Origin: Tetracentron sinense
Lineage: Eukaryota > Streptophyta > Magnoliopsida > Trochodendrales > Trochodendraceae
Direction of reading: 5' to 3'
Length of the DNA stretch: 64,000 nt
Assembly: GCA_015143295.1 (NCBI GenBank)
Contig: CM026561.1
Location: 43,900,875-43,964,874 of the forward strand
Below the pieces are notes generated by a model that had not been told where the DNA came from, made no database searches, and was given only the letters and a program-made list of their open reading frames with translations. Below, one piece after another: positions 54,101 to 64,000 of the stretch. How positions within the stretch are numbered: position 1 is the stretch's first letter; every line of letters starts with the position of its first letter. The translations under genes were made by a program, and so were the position numbers.

Positions 54101-55154
54101 CTGAAAATACAGGATCAAGACAAAAAGAACAAAGATGAGCACCACGATACAACTACAAAGTTTGAAATTTTTGAGAAAACACGGATTGAACTGAATGCAT
54201 GTTACTTTAAGGAGGGAGAAACAAGTGCTTTGCATTATGTATAGAAACAAGAAACATATATCTCCAGATATTAGGGTAAGGGAAAAGGATTGCTAACCCA
54301 ACCCCCAAGCCACGAGAACGCAGAATGAAAGAAGCAAAAACAAAAACAGTAATGAAGAAGCCAAAAGATGATGATGCACCTAGCTTCTAACGCTTTATCA
54401 ATTACGTTTGCAAGAACATATGCTAATCAAATGCAGCAGTATTACCTATCATTCACATGTTTCTTATTCAACAATCATATAATGCGTAAACTTGAATTTA
54501 AAAAAGAAAACAAAAAACAGATGAAATCCAACTTTAAGGTATAACAAGCATGGCAAGAAACAGATGGCCCAGACTAGGGCTGTCAAGTGTCAATGGGTCG
54601 GATTCAAACTGGATCTGCCTATATCTGAATCCGATCCAATTGCAAATCTGAGTGATATCGAATCCGATCCGATTCAATATCCGTCGCAATCCGAGTTCGA
54701 ATCCAATTATATTTTTAAGATCCGAATCTGATCTGATCAAGGTTAATTTTAAAAAAAAAACTCTATTTTAATATAAAAATCTAATAGGACCTTAATGAAC
54801 TCCAATTAATGTTAAATTTTTAAAAATTAATACTTTATGCATAGAAGATCTATGTTATATATTCAAAATTATTTTAAAATTTTATTTTAATCGGATCGGA
54901 TCACTCTATATCTAGATCCAATCCGATTATAATCGGATTCCACATTTGCAATCCGAATCCAATCCGGTGTTGAGGGTGGAGAATGGCCAACCATTATTTC
55001 TTGTGCCTTCAAGCGGAAGAATCTGTGGACCATCTCTTATTGCACTGTCTTATTGTGTTTGGAATTTGGGGTTTCTTTCTTTCCCGGGTGGGGATTAGGT
55101 AGGTCTTTTCCTCTTCCTTTCTCAACTTCTTATCTTGTTGGACAAAGATGAATG

Positions 55155-56608
55155 TGTTAGCTTATAGGTTTCCACCATAGGTTTCCTTAGTGAGATGATA
55201 ACACAATAATGTAATGATCTTTGTGTTACTAGTGTCTCGCTTGAGCTTGTGTGAAAATCAGTCTACCAAGAGCATTAGCAAACCATTCAACGCAAAAGCA
55301 TGAAAATGACTTCATCCATGAAGAAGATTCATTACCAAGTCAAAGCAAGTCATTGGATCAAGTTGGATCATATTGAAGATGTTAAAGATCATATCCAAGT
55401 CCAAGTTATATCATGAAGAAGAAGAAGAAGATTGATCATGAAGCCAAAAAAAACAAATCAAGTCAAGATCAAGCTAAAGAAGAATAAACTCTCTTAGAAG
55501 GTTTAATGTTTTATATTTTAGTTTGAGAGTATTTAGGACTTTTGTAAAAAGTCCTCAAAGTTAGGTTGTTTGAAAACTCAATGCCTAGATTGACCATAGG
55601 TACCTTGGACCATATTTGAATATCATTCTAAGGCCCTAGTACATCATAAAGAATGATTAAAATCTTGATAAAGTTAAGTCATGTGACCTAGCAAATCATT
55701 CCCATCATCTAGGTTGGTTAAAATAGTGATTTTCAGTGAAATCCATTCATCCAGTTAACCGGATCATCCATCCAGTCGACCAGATCAATGTCTAAAAGTT
55801 TTATTTGGTCACTGTCTTCATCTAGTCGACCGGATAACCCATCTAGTCGACCAGATGACACAAGACAGAGTTTTTTACTCTGTAACGGCTAGTTTTCAAT
55901 GGCTCTTTTTGCAATCAATGCTACTCCAACGGCCATGAAACTTCTTGGGCTATAAAATGGGATGTTTTATGAATTAAATAAGAACCTCTATCATTCTAGA
56001 TCATTCAATTAATCACTCGCAAGCTTAGATTTTCAAATCTATTGAGTATACCCTAGAAATCCCAAAAGCTCAATCTTGAGCTATTCAACTCTAATCTTTG
56101 AGAGAATTTTTGAGAGCTTTAAAGAAATCATCCAGCTCGTGTAAGAAGCATTTTATGATTGTAAAATCACTTTCAACAAAGTGTGCTTGAAATCAAGAAT
56201 CAGTGGATTCTTGTCCTTGAAGTGAGGAGCTTCGTTGTAAGGTTGGATCTTCACCCAGAAGAAGATCGTGAAGTCAAGAGAGGGGATTCTCTTGCACATG
56301 TAAGGTTTGATCTTCACCTGTATGAAAATTGTGCAATTAATAAATCGTGGTGAATCATCAAGTGGGTATAGCTTGAGGCGGGGACGTAGGCGGGATTGCC
56401 GAACCTCAAGAACAACATCTTGTGTTTGTTTTCTCTTTCCCTTCTCTTTAATTTATGTTTTGCATTGATTGTAGAATTGCTTAATTTCTATTCTCTTTTA
56501 ATTAGTATAATTGAAATTCCGCCTAAGGGGTTCAGAAAAAATTTGAATTTGTCATTGACCCTATTCACCTCCCCCCCCCCCCTTCTAGGGTCCAATCCTT
56601 GGGCAACA
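55155..56608 (+). mobile_element. Solo LTR (copia-like), 1454 bp, inside the LINE
   Basis: It starts TGTTAGCTTATAGG and ends GGGCAACA. The flanks GAATG / TAATG (4 of 5) support a 5-bp duplication. A tail 'ccctattcacc' with a C-run and 'cttctagggtcc' is typical of the 3' end of long copia-type LTRs. It contains repeated 'ccagtcgaccagat' motifs near 55750-55855. No coding domain is present. Confidence 0.7.
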
Positions 56609-56727
56609 TAATGGGGATAGCGTTATGGAGGCGATTTGGGCGGTGCTCCCGGGGGCTATATCATGGACGATTTAGAAGGAGAGGAACCTCAGAGTATTTA
56701 AGGATTCCTCATCTTCAGTGGAGCATA

Positions 56728-57219
56728 CGGCTGTCAACGGATCGGATCTGGACCGGATCTGTCTAGATCCGAATTTGATCCGATTAAGAATCCGACAGAT
56801 CCGAATCCGATCCGAGATCCGTCTGATCATGAAATAATCAATCCGAATCCGATCCAGTTACATTTGTGAGATCCGAATCCGATCCGATCCGTATAAGGTT
56901 AATTTTTTAAAATATATATATATATATATTTTTTTATTTTTTTTTAATAATTTAAAATCTAATAATACCTTAATTAACTCTAATTAATGTTAATTTTTTA
57001 AAAATTAATATTTTATGCATAGAAAATCTAAGTAATATATTTAAAATGATTTCAAAAAATTATTATAATCGGATCGGATCACCCTATATCCAAATCCGAT
57101 CCAATTATAATCGGATTCCACCGATCCGATCCGAATCCGATCTGACGGATCACATATAGGGTCCAAAGTCCAGCTAATTGAATCGGATCCAGATCATGAT
57201 CCGATCCATTGACAGCCCT
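56728..57219. mobile_element. Inner GATCC-rich MITE (same family as the outer one)
   Basis: The ends CGGCTGTCAACGGATCGGAT and (reverse-complemented) AGGGCTGTCAATGGATCGGA form inverted repeats. The flanks AGTGGAGCATA / AGTGGAGCGTA support an 8-11 bp duplication of LINE sequence. It is ~492 bp, packed with 'gatccgaatccgat', and non-coding. The duplication length suggests a Mutator-type or hAT-type mobiliser. Confidence 0.85.
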
Positions 57220-57952
57220 AGTGGAGCGTATTTATGAGAGGATCCGGTTGGGGGTTTTGGAATGGGCGGGGCTTCATTTCGAAAGGGAGGCTCTAAGGGA
57301 GGTGTTGGGTTGATTAGTTCGTTTTGTTTGCCTGGGGCCTTTTAGGGTTGAGTTTATGTACTTGTAAACTCTCTTCCCATTTATTTCTTTTCCTTTTTGC
57401 CTTTGTACTACTTTTTCGTGTTTAATATATGGTGCTTACTTATCGAACAAAAAAAAATCCGATCCCCATATAGGGTTCACAATCCGGCTAATCGGATCCG
57501 GATCCAGTCCATTGACAACCCTAGCCCAGACCCAAAACCAAATTTTCAAAGCACACAAGCATGACCCTAAACAAAGTGAACAATTAATTGTCACTTAAAC
57601 TGTCTGGACATGCATACTAAACTATTAATCATTCCGTCCAAGAGTAAGAATAATATACTAAGAAAACCAGTTACCAGTATTACGTGACCAAATTTGCACT
57701 TCAAATGTAGAAATAAATTGGAAATTATTTCTTCATACTCATCTACCTGAAAAGGTAATGTATGAATATTGGTGTTGCTTTGCCAAAAAAGGTTATAGAG
57801 CAAGCCAGAAAAGGAAACAATAACTAAATGAGTCGTTGTCTGATGTATGTGCATTACTATACAGACCACCACACGGTTTGGACTTTGGATTCCGTCCAAT
57901 ACCAACTTTAGTTTCAAGTTTCAGCAATAAAAATCAAGAATCATTTGGTTTT

Positions 57953-58825
57953 TTTGGGGGGATTAATAAACAAGCACAATATATTAATAATGGAGAAGAG
58001 GACTACAATAAAGAACACAAAGGAGAGAAGAATTTACAAGCACATAAACTCGACATCAATCAACGCACCAGGCAACCAATAACTCCTAAGTCCTAATCAC
58101 CTAGAGGGGTGAGGGAGCCAGATCAACTCAACACCTCCTTCAGGTCCTCCATTGTGAAGCGTAACCCCGCCCACTCCAATACAACCATCCGGGTCCAATC
58201 ACAAATGTGAGCAACTGATGAAGAAAAATCCTCAAATACTCCGAGGTTTCTCTCTTTCCATATCATCCATGAAATGGCACCAGGTAGCACTGCCCAAATT
58301 GCCTCTCTAGCACCATCCACATTTGTCAGAGCCTAACAAGATAAGTTGTGAAAGGAAGAGGGAAAGACCGACAATGCAATAAGAGATGATCCACAGACTC
58401 TTCCGTTTGGAGGCACAGAAAACAACGGTTAACCATCCTTCACCCTCTACTTTATAAATGATCACATGTTAGAATTTTATTTAGGGTCGCATTCTATAAG
58501 AAGAAAGATACCTTAGAGAGAATGTCACACAATCCTATGAGGAAACGGCCCAGCGGATATAAGTTACAATGATTGTAGCAGAGATCTTACTGAGTACTGA
58601 CCATGGTTGCCTCTAGACCAAATCCTGTTATCCCTAATTTCGGGGCATGGGGAGGACGAGTTGACATGCTCCAATAGTTGAGTCAAATCCTTAATTTCTC
58701 AATCGTTCAAATCCCGACGCATACTCGGACACCACACCACTCTCTCGTCAATCCTCTCATATAATTCTCCTACTAGTACATCTCTATCGGAAGCTAACAC
58801 AAAGAGGTTGCCAAGAATTTATTGT
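57953..58825 (-). mobile_element. 5'-truncated LINE fragment
   Basis: The - strand ORF2 tail reads GNLFVLASDRDVLVGELYER (about 58800), a zinc-binding block near 58400, then [31 protein letters not shown] and VLEWAGLRFTMEDLKEVLS (58320-58123). The T-run at 57949 marks the 3' end. Confidence 0.85.
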
Positions 58826-58949
58826 TAATGGCTACCGCTGCTGGAAATGTGAAATATGATATTGCAGCTTTTGGTCGAACAGGCTCGCTTGTTGCAAGAA
58901 ATAGTCTTTTAATGTCATCAACTTTGCAACTCATTGGGAGAATATCATC

Positions 58950-59130
58950 CTAAGTGACTGCAAAAAGGAGATTCTCGTAAGAAGCGTCCGGACAGAGGAT
59001 GGATAAAGCTCAACTTCAGTGCAAATGCACTTGGAAATGCGGGTCCAGCTGAAATAGGATGGGTTTTTTGGAACCAAGGGAATATTACAAAGGTGTTCTC
59101 AAGTCCAGTTGGGATAGCAAATAAAATTTA
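58950..59130 (+). pseudogene. Retroelement RNase H-like (RVT_3) fragment
   Basis: The + strand peptide RPDRGWIKLNFSANALGNAG, PAEIGWVFWNQGNITKVFSS matches the start of plant LINE-type RNase H. There the motif is usually NFDG; here it is NFSA, so the first catalytic Asp is lost. It is part of a decayed element whose other parts are unclear. Confidence 0.65.
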
Positions 59131-59363
59131 AGGCTCTTTCATCGAGGTATCATAATCGTTAGAAATAATTTTGGGGGTCCGATGCAAAATTGCAAACCTC
59201 ATCAATTATTAGCCTTTTGGAACCAAGGGAATATTACAAAGGTGTTCTCAAGTCCAGTTGGGATAGCAAATAAAATTTGAGGCTCTTTCATCGAGGTATC
59301 ATAATCGTTAGAAATAATTTCGGGGGTCCGATGCAAAATCGCAAACCTCATCAATTATTAGCC
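59066..59363 (+). repeat. Tandem duplication, 2 x 149 bp, nearly identical
   Basis: Units 59066-59214 and 59215-59363 begin ttttggaaccaagggaatat. The few differences include ttaag/ttgag, attttgg/atttcgg and attgc/atcgc. The first unit starts within the RNase H-like fragment, so the duplication is younger than the decay. Confidence 0.96.
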
Positions 59364-60459
59364 TCTCTAAGTGGACACAGCAAACTCAAAAAATTGTGGA
59401 AGAGGAACATGAGGTAATAGTTAAAAACTTAAGAGCCACATGCCATGCCATTTCAAGAACTAACCTCCTTTGAACTAAGCACAAAGAAAACCAGTAGTTA
59501 TGCATTTGCTTTCCATCGTTTTGTCATGTCGTGATGATTCCAAGAAATTATATTTGATACCAAAATCAAATTTCTTTTCATCCTGATAAACAATTTCTGC
59601 AGGAGAAAGAAAAGGAAAAGGAAAAAAAGCACACGCACACTGAGAAATGTGCTGATTTAATTAAACAGTAATGGCCTGCGTAGATAATACTGTTTAGTTT
59701 TTCCTATTGCCTAACATTAGAAATTCACAGAAGTACTCAAGAAGATAGCAGTTTTCTTTTGATATTCAACAACACATTATAATATGAATAATTCCACTCA
59801 TTGTAGTCGTGGGTCTGGACTTTTCCAAAGTAACAAAAAAGTATGTCCGTATCACCATATGATATTCTTATTGTAGAATTTGGCACTACAGCTGAGCACA
59901 ACATGCACAGGATCAGAACCTGGTTCAAAGGAAAGTCATTTCCCTACAAGTAATATATTCGGACACTTCTAAATCGGAATCATACCCATGTCTGACACAC
60001 CAATTTGAAGTGCAAGTGACGTTGCATGATAATTGATATATAACTACACAATATCCATGTTGGATCCACGTGATGCAGCAAATATCCACAGCTTATCACG
60101 TATAAACTATCAAGCTAATATTTTTTTAATTAAGCTAGAAAAGGTATAAAGGCTAAAGCTTGATCAAGGATAATTGAACCCTGGATCTGCCACCAGCCAC
60201 CTACATTATAAAGACTATCTACAAATATTAAGACTAATATCTAGACTGCAATGTGGGATGCTTCATTCCTAAATACATAGTCAAACAAGAGAATCGCCTT
60301 CGACAAGAAACGTACTTCCAGTTGACATATTAATTTAGCTAGTCAACCATGTTTAACCATGGAAGAATCTATTCACCTTTTTAACAGAATTAGACATATT
60401 TCCATTAACTTGGATTCTCGGACAGGCAGATTTGGATGGGTAATTCTAGAAGGGTATTC

Positions 60460-60780
60460 ACACAAATGCCGATGTCTACAAATTCCTGTTTGAACAATAG
60501 GCAGAGAGATTTCCTAAGAGGCCCAGTCCTTGAAGATTTGGAAATCCTTTGCTCCTCCTGAAGTTCAAGCTTTTGGATGGCCTCGTAGGACAAAATCCTT
60601 ATTATGGTGGACCACTTGAAAAATCGAGGTATGCTAATTCCAAACCGATGCAACATGTGCAAAAATGATGAAGAGAGTTGAGAGTGTACATCATCTTCTG
60701 CACTGCCCATGGGCATCGGCGATTTGGAGTTTCTACCTCTCTTTATTTGGGGTCTCGTAGGTAACTATGAAAGAGTCAAG
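60460..60780 (+). mobile_element. LINE fragment of another lineage
   Basis: + strand frames with shifts read EVQAFGW (about 60560) and VDHLKNRGMLIPNRCNMCKN (60606-60665). This is the zf-RVT region of a plant LINE, different in sequence from the other copies here. Boundaries are unclear. Confidence 0.65.
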
Positions 60781-61174
60781 AGGTCAACGATGACTTACTG
60801 AGTTGACTAGACCAGAGAGAGCGTTTGGCACTATAGGTGGGCAACACTCTTCAGAGTTTGTAACCTTATGCTCTTTGTTTGGGGGTTGTGGAGAGAAAAA
60901 AACAACCGAAATTTTCTCAACTAGTGAAACAGCCAAATGTTGACCACAACCACTGTCATCCTTGGCCCAATGATAGATACCTTTCAACATCATATTATTA
61001 TCACCTCGAGAGTGAGAATATCACCCCCGCCTCCCTCCCCTCCCCCATCATGGAAGATCCTCATGTTAATCAACTACACTATGTATAAACTCAGAATTAA
61101 CTATCGAAATGAGCAGTAGTCGAAGAACTATTATGGAAAATCCTCAAGTTAATCAATTACACTGTGTATAAACC

Positions 61175-61518
61175 AATGTTTTAAAAGGCGTGCGAGGCTT
61201 AAGAAAAACGCATTGAGGCTCAACCATGAGGCTTAAATCTCATAAGGCTCACGCCTGAAACTGCGAGCCTCACATGAGGAACCCGTCTCATGTCTAAGAG
61301 TTCGTTTTATGTCTATGGTGTATGTCTCATATATTAACTAAAATTAATGTTCTAGCCACTTAATTGAGACTTAAATGATTTTTTTTATTTTGTTGTTCGT
61401 TTCAACTACTAAAAAATAACACTTTATTTATTTCAGATAAGACATTGAAAATGATGATGATGATGATGATAATGTTTTCAACTAACACTTAATTTATTAT
61501 TTTTTAATCATTTAGGTG
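61175..61518. repeat. End of a GGCGTGCGAGGC-type element
   Basis: 'atgttttaaaaggcgtgcga' followed by alternating 'gaggct..a/ctcacgcct' motifs looks like the subterminal region of a TIR element. The second end is not seen, and the LINE at 61519 may have inserted into it. Confidence 0.4.
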
Positions 61519-63835
61519 TGTTTTTTTTTTTTTATAGGTAATCAAGCAAATATATATATATAAAGGACAAGGATACAGGATGAGCATCAAGCAAATGAGA
61601 AAGCAAGAGTTTACAAGCAAATAAACTCAAAAGCAATCAGGCGATAAAGAACACATCCCGGACTCCTCTCCTAAACACTCCACTCGAAGAGAAAACTCAA
61701 CCTAGCACCCCCCGAAGCTCCTCCCCATCACAATTCAGACACGCCCACTCCAAAACGACCAACAGAATGCGAGTACAAATACGAGATTGGGACCCCGAAG
61801 TATCCTCAAAGACTCTAAGATTTCTCTCTTTCCATATCATCCATGATATGGCACCCGGAAGCACCGACCACAGTGCCTCCCTAGCACCATCCTCACTGAC
61901 CCAAGACCAACAAGATAAAAAGTTAAGAAAGGAAAAGGAAAAGACCCAGTCCGCACCGATGTGAGAAAGGAAGTACCCCCAAATACCAAACACCGTATGA
62001 CAGTGCAAGCAATTGGTCCACTAACTCTTCCGCTAGGAGGCACATAAAACACCTATTGGTCAACCTCCACCCTCTATGCTGTAAATGGTCACAGGTGAGA
62101 ATTTTATTCAAAGCTACATTCCATAGGAAAAAAGAAACCTTCGAGGGAATACTTGGATTCCATACTGCCCGATGAGGGAAAGTACCCATGGAGACCGGAT
62201 TCAAAGACTGTACAAGTGATCTTACTGAGAAATGACCATGGTTACTGTCAGACCAGACACTACAATCGCTAATATCTGCACTTGGGGCGTATGAACTAAT
62301 ACGAGCCAGCAAACGCGACGCTTCATGTACTTCCCAATCATTTAAATCACGTCTCAACTCCAGGCACCATACCACCCTCTCTCCCCTTCTCTCCAAGTAA
62401 TCCCCTACAACCGCCTCTTTGTTGGTAGCTAGCAAGAATATATGGCCAAAATCATCCTGAAGCCTTGAATCACCGCACCAAACATCTTTCCAAAAACGCA
62501 CCTGGGACGCTAATCCACTATAAATCGGAACTTAGGCACCAGCAAACTGGTTGTCGCCATGATCCCCTTTCAAAGTCCCAATCCATGGGAGATCTTTACC
62601 TGATTTGGGACCCAGCACGAAGACTCCCCATACTTGGCTACTATCACGGTTCACCACAAACTAGTCATTTCCGCTCCAAATCTCCAAATTTATTTTCCGA
62701 GCAGGGCCTTATTAACTAGATTCAAAGACTTAAGATTTAACCCCCCCCCCCCCTCTCTTTCTTAGAGCGACAAATTTGGTTCCATGCCACCAAATGATAT
62801 TTGAAAGAATCATCCTTCTTATTCCACAGGAACTCCCTCTGCATTCTCTCCAGTAAAACGGCAACAGACTTAGTCATGGTTAGAGCAGACATATAGAAAG
62901 ACTGGAGACAACTGAGAGTGTGCTTTGGATAAGTGTAAGTTTGCCTCCTTTTGATAGATAATGAGTCTTCCAACCTGTTAATCTATCTACACACCTTTCT
63001 AGAACTGGGGCCCACACCGCTTTAACTTTGAAACCTCCCCCTAATGGCATCCCCAAGTACCTGGATGGAAGTATTCCCACTTTACACCCAAAGCAAGCTA
63101 CCAACTGGTCCATATTGAGTACCTCTCCTATCCTTACAATCTTTGAATTTGCTAAATTTACCCGCAGTCCGGACACAACTTCGAAACAATGAAGGAGACA
63201 TCTAAGATACATTAGATTTCTCGACGACGCATTACAGAAAATCAAGGTATCATCCCCAAATTGAAGATGACACAGCCGAGCTGAACCAAGTGAGATGCCC
63301 TCAAAAACTGCCCCCTCTGCTCTAGATAGTATTCTGCTCAAAGCTTCTGAGACCTGCACAAATAGGAATGGTGATAGCGGATCGCCCTACCGCAACCCCC
63401 TCAAACTGGGAAAATAACTTGACGAGCTTCCATTCAGAATAATGGAGAAAGAGACAGAAGAGATGCACATCTTCACCCACTTCCTCCATTTCATCCCAAA
63501 ACCGATTCTGCCAAGAAAATAGTCCAAGAAAACTCAATTAACATGATCATATGCTTTCTCCATATCTACTTTGCAAAGAATATCAGGGGATCTAGACCTA
63601 ATGCGAGTATCAATACATTCGTTGGCTATCAGAATCTCATCTAGTATATGTTTTCCCCTCACAGATGCCCCTTGTTGGGGGGAGATGAAGGATGCCATCA
63701 ATTTCTGGAGGCGGCCCGCCAAAACACAGAAAGGATCTTGTACACGCTACTCACAAGACTGATCGATCGAAAGTCCGAGAAATCCACCGCACCCACGTTT
63801 TTACGAATCAATACCACAAAGTACTATTGATCACT
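61519..63835 (-). mobile_element. LINE relic with reverse-transcriptase domain
   Basis: This is the longest LINE copy. From high to low coordinate on the - strand it reads DFRSISLVSSVYKIL (about 63770), DILCKVDMEKAYDHVN (63540), and RT palm motif LCHLQFGDDTLIFCNASSRN (about 63255; F-G-D-D in place of the common F-A-D-D). It continues YLGMPLGGGFKVKAVW (about 63040), [20 protein letters not shown] (about 62130), zinc-binding CFMCLLAEE and SWMIWKERNLRVFEDTS (about 61830). T-rich DNA at 61519 marks the 3' end. Frameshifts make it inactive, and the endonuclease part is absent. Confidence 0.9.
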
Positions 63836-63854
63836 CTGTCAAAGCGACCTGAAG

Positions 63855-64000
63855 TATGAAAATAAAAACCATAGTTATTTAACCAAGTGATAGAAGCTCA
63901 CTTGGATTCATAAATCAAAAATATGAAAATACATAGACCCTTGTATTCACAAATCAAATTACATACATAATAGAAGCTCAATACCATATTGAGCTTCGTG
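63855..64000 (+). repeat. Second copy of TIR-element interior found at 16950-17095
   Basis: Both copies run tatgaaa..a.aaaccata.tta.ttaacca.g.gatagaagctcac through 'tagaagctcaatacca' to 'tgagcttcgtg', with only scattered substitutions. The window therefore ends inside another member of the 16679-18320 family. Confidence 0.9.

Larger units (their letters stand above)
54966..57455 (+). mobile_element. 5'-truncated LINE inside the outer MITE, twice interrupted
   Basis: LINE ORF2 tail pieces read in order: zinc-binding [18 protein letters not shown] (about 54990), [12 protein letters not shown] (about 56640), VLEWAGLHFEREALREVLG (about 57255), then a poly(A) tail at 57449. The host duplication AATCC(A/G)ATCC is at 54956-54965 and 57456-57465. 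The LINE's own sequence is about 0.54 kb; the rest is inserted DNA. Confidence 0.85.
54575..57523. mobile_element. Outer GATCC-rich MITE, split by a LINE
   Basis: The ends TAGGGCTGTCAAGTG and (reverse-complemented) CTAGGGTTGTCAATGG, with exact flanks GCCCAGAC at 54567-54574 and 57524-57531, define one element. Its two halves (54575-54965 and 57456-57523) are collinear with the intact family member at 56728-57219. Confidence 0.85.
54101..64000 (-). other. Presumed DEK1 intron 1 or 5' flank, TE-dominated
   Basis: Exon 2 needs an upstream exon, but I found no coding match to the conserved DEK1 N-terminus (W-R-P-W-R region) here. The stretch holds the nested stack 54575-57523, LINE pieces on both strands and little else. 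59364-60400 shows no recognisable feature. Confidence 0.7.

Noticed and set aside
53720..54250. 176-codon open frame on the - strand as a separate gene
   Set aside because: It is an out-of-frame shadow of DEK1 exon 2. The correct frame between tattttcag and GTATG gives the conserved membrane sequence.
57932..58830. CAAGAAT near both ends of the 57953-58825 LINE as a target duplication
   Set aside because: The upper copy lies in LINE coding sequence (ILGNLF), so it is chance similarity.
1..64000. CRISPR arrays, bacterial operons, tRNA or rRNA genes
   Set aside because: The window is plant nuclear DNA. The tandem repeats lack the spacer pattern of CRISPR, and I saw no tRNA cloverleaf or rRNA sequence.

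Overview
This is nuclear DNA of a flowering plant: spliced genes with plant-type splice sites, and large introns filled with LINE, Ty1/copia, Ty3/gypsy, Helitron and terminal-inverted-repeat (TIR) elements. No species can be named from the sequence. The long TE-loaded introns suggest a moderately large, probably woody, non-grass genome; that is inference.

Two protein-coding genes are supported, and they converge tail to tail. (1) On the + strand at 1819-5824 lie the last three coding exons of a CPSF-A / DDB1 / SF3b3-like protein, the plant family I recognise as resembling Arabidopsis At3g11960; its upstream exons lie before the window. (2) On the - strand, 29 exons from 54100 down to 11733 encode an intact DEK1 phytocalpain. 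It has a multi-span membrane region, a large loop, a cytosolic linker, a LamG-like domain, the CysPc protease core with Cys, His and Asn all present, and a C2-like domain. All exons join in frame with no stop, giving 2119 codons plus stop. Only the first coding exon (about 42 residues in relatives) was not found and probably lies beyond base 64000. The DEK1 locus therefore spans more than 42 kb, mostly because of TE insertions in five introns.

Layout: 1-417 TE remnant; 418-1737 LINE inside an intron of the CPSF-A gene; 1819-5824 CPSF-A 3' exons, with a perfect 4 x 50 bp tandem repeat in the intron; 5825-11732 intergenic, with duplicated segments and a MITE; 11733-13229 DEK1 last four exons; 13230-22118 intron between the catalytic Cys and His exons (copia, interrupted by an LTR-like insertion, interrupted by a TIR element); 22119-23920 LamG to Cys exons; 23921-28312 intron with a Helitron and a MULE-type element holding a hAT-like MITE; 28313-29305 linker exons; 29306-36791 intron with a 20-bp-arm palindrome, an LTR-bounded copia with an apparent internal inversion, and a 5'-truncated LINE with an 11-bp target duplication; 36792-40157 membrane exons; 40158-46120 intron with a gypsy relic split by a TIR element; 46121-54100 membrane and loop exons; 54101-64000 presumed intron 1 or upstream DNA, with a multi-level nested TE stack and several LINE fragments.

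I see no undescribed gene system. The most informative signals are the intact DEK1 gene with one GC-AG intron and the TE stratigraphy, where target-site duplications and matching broken ends let the insertion order be read.
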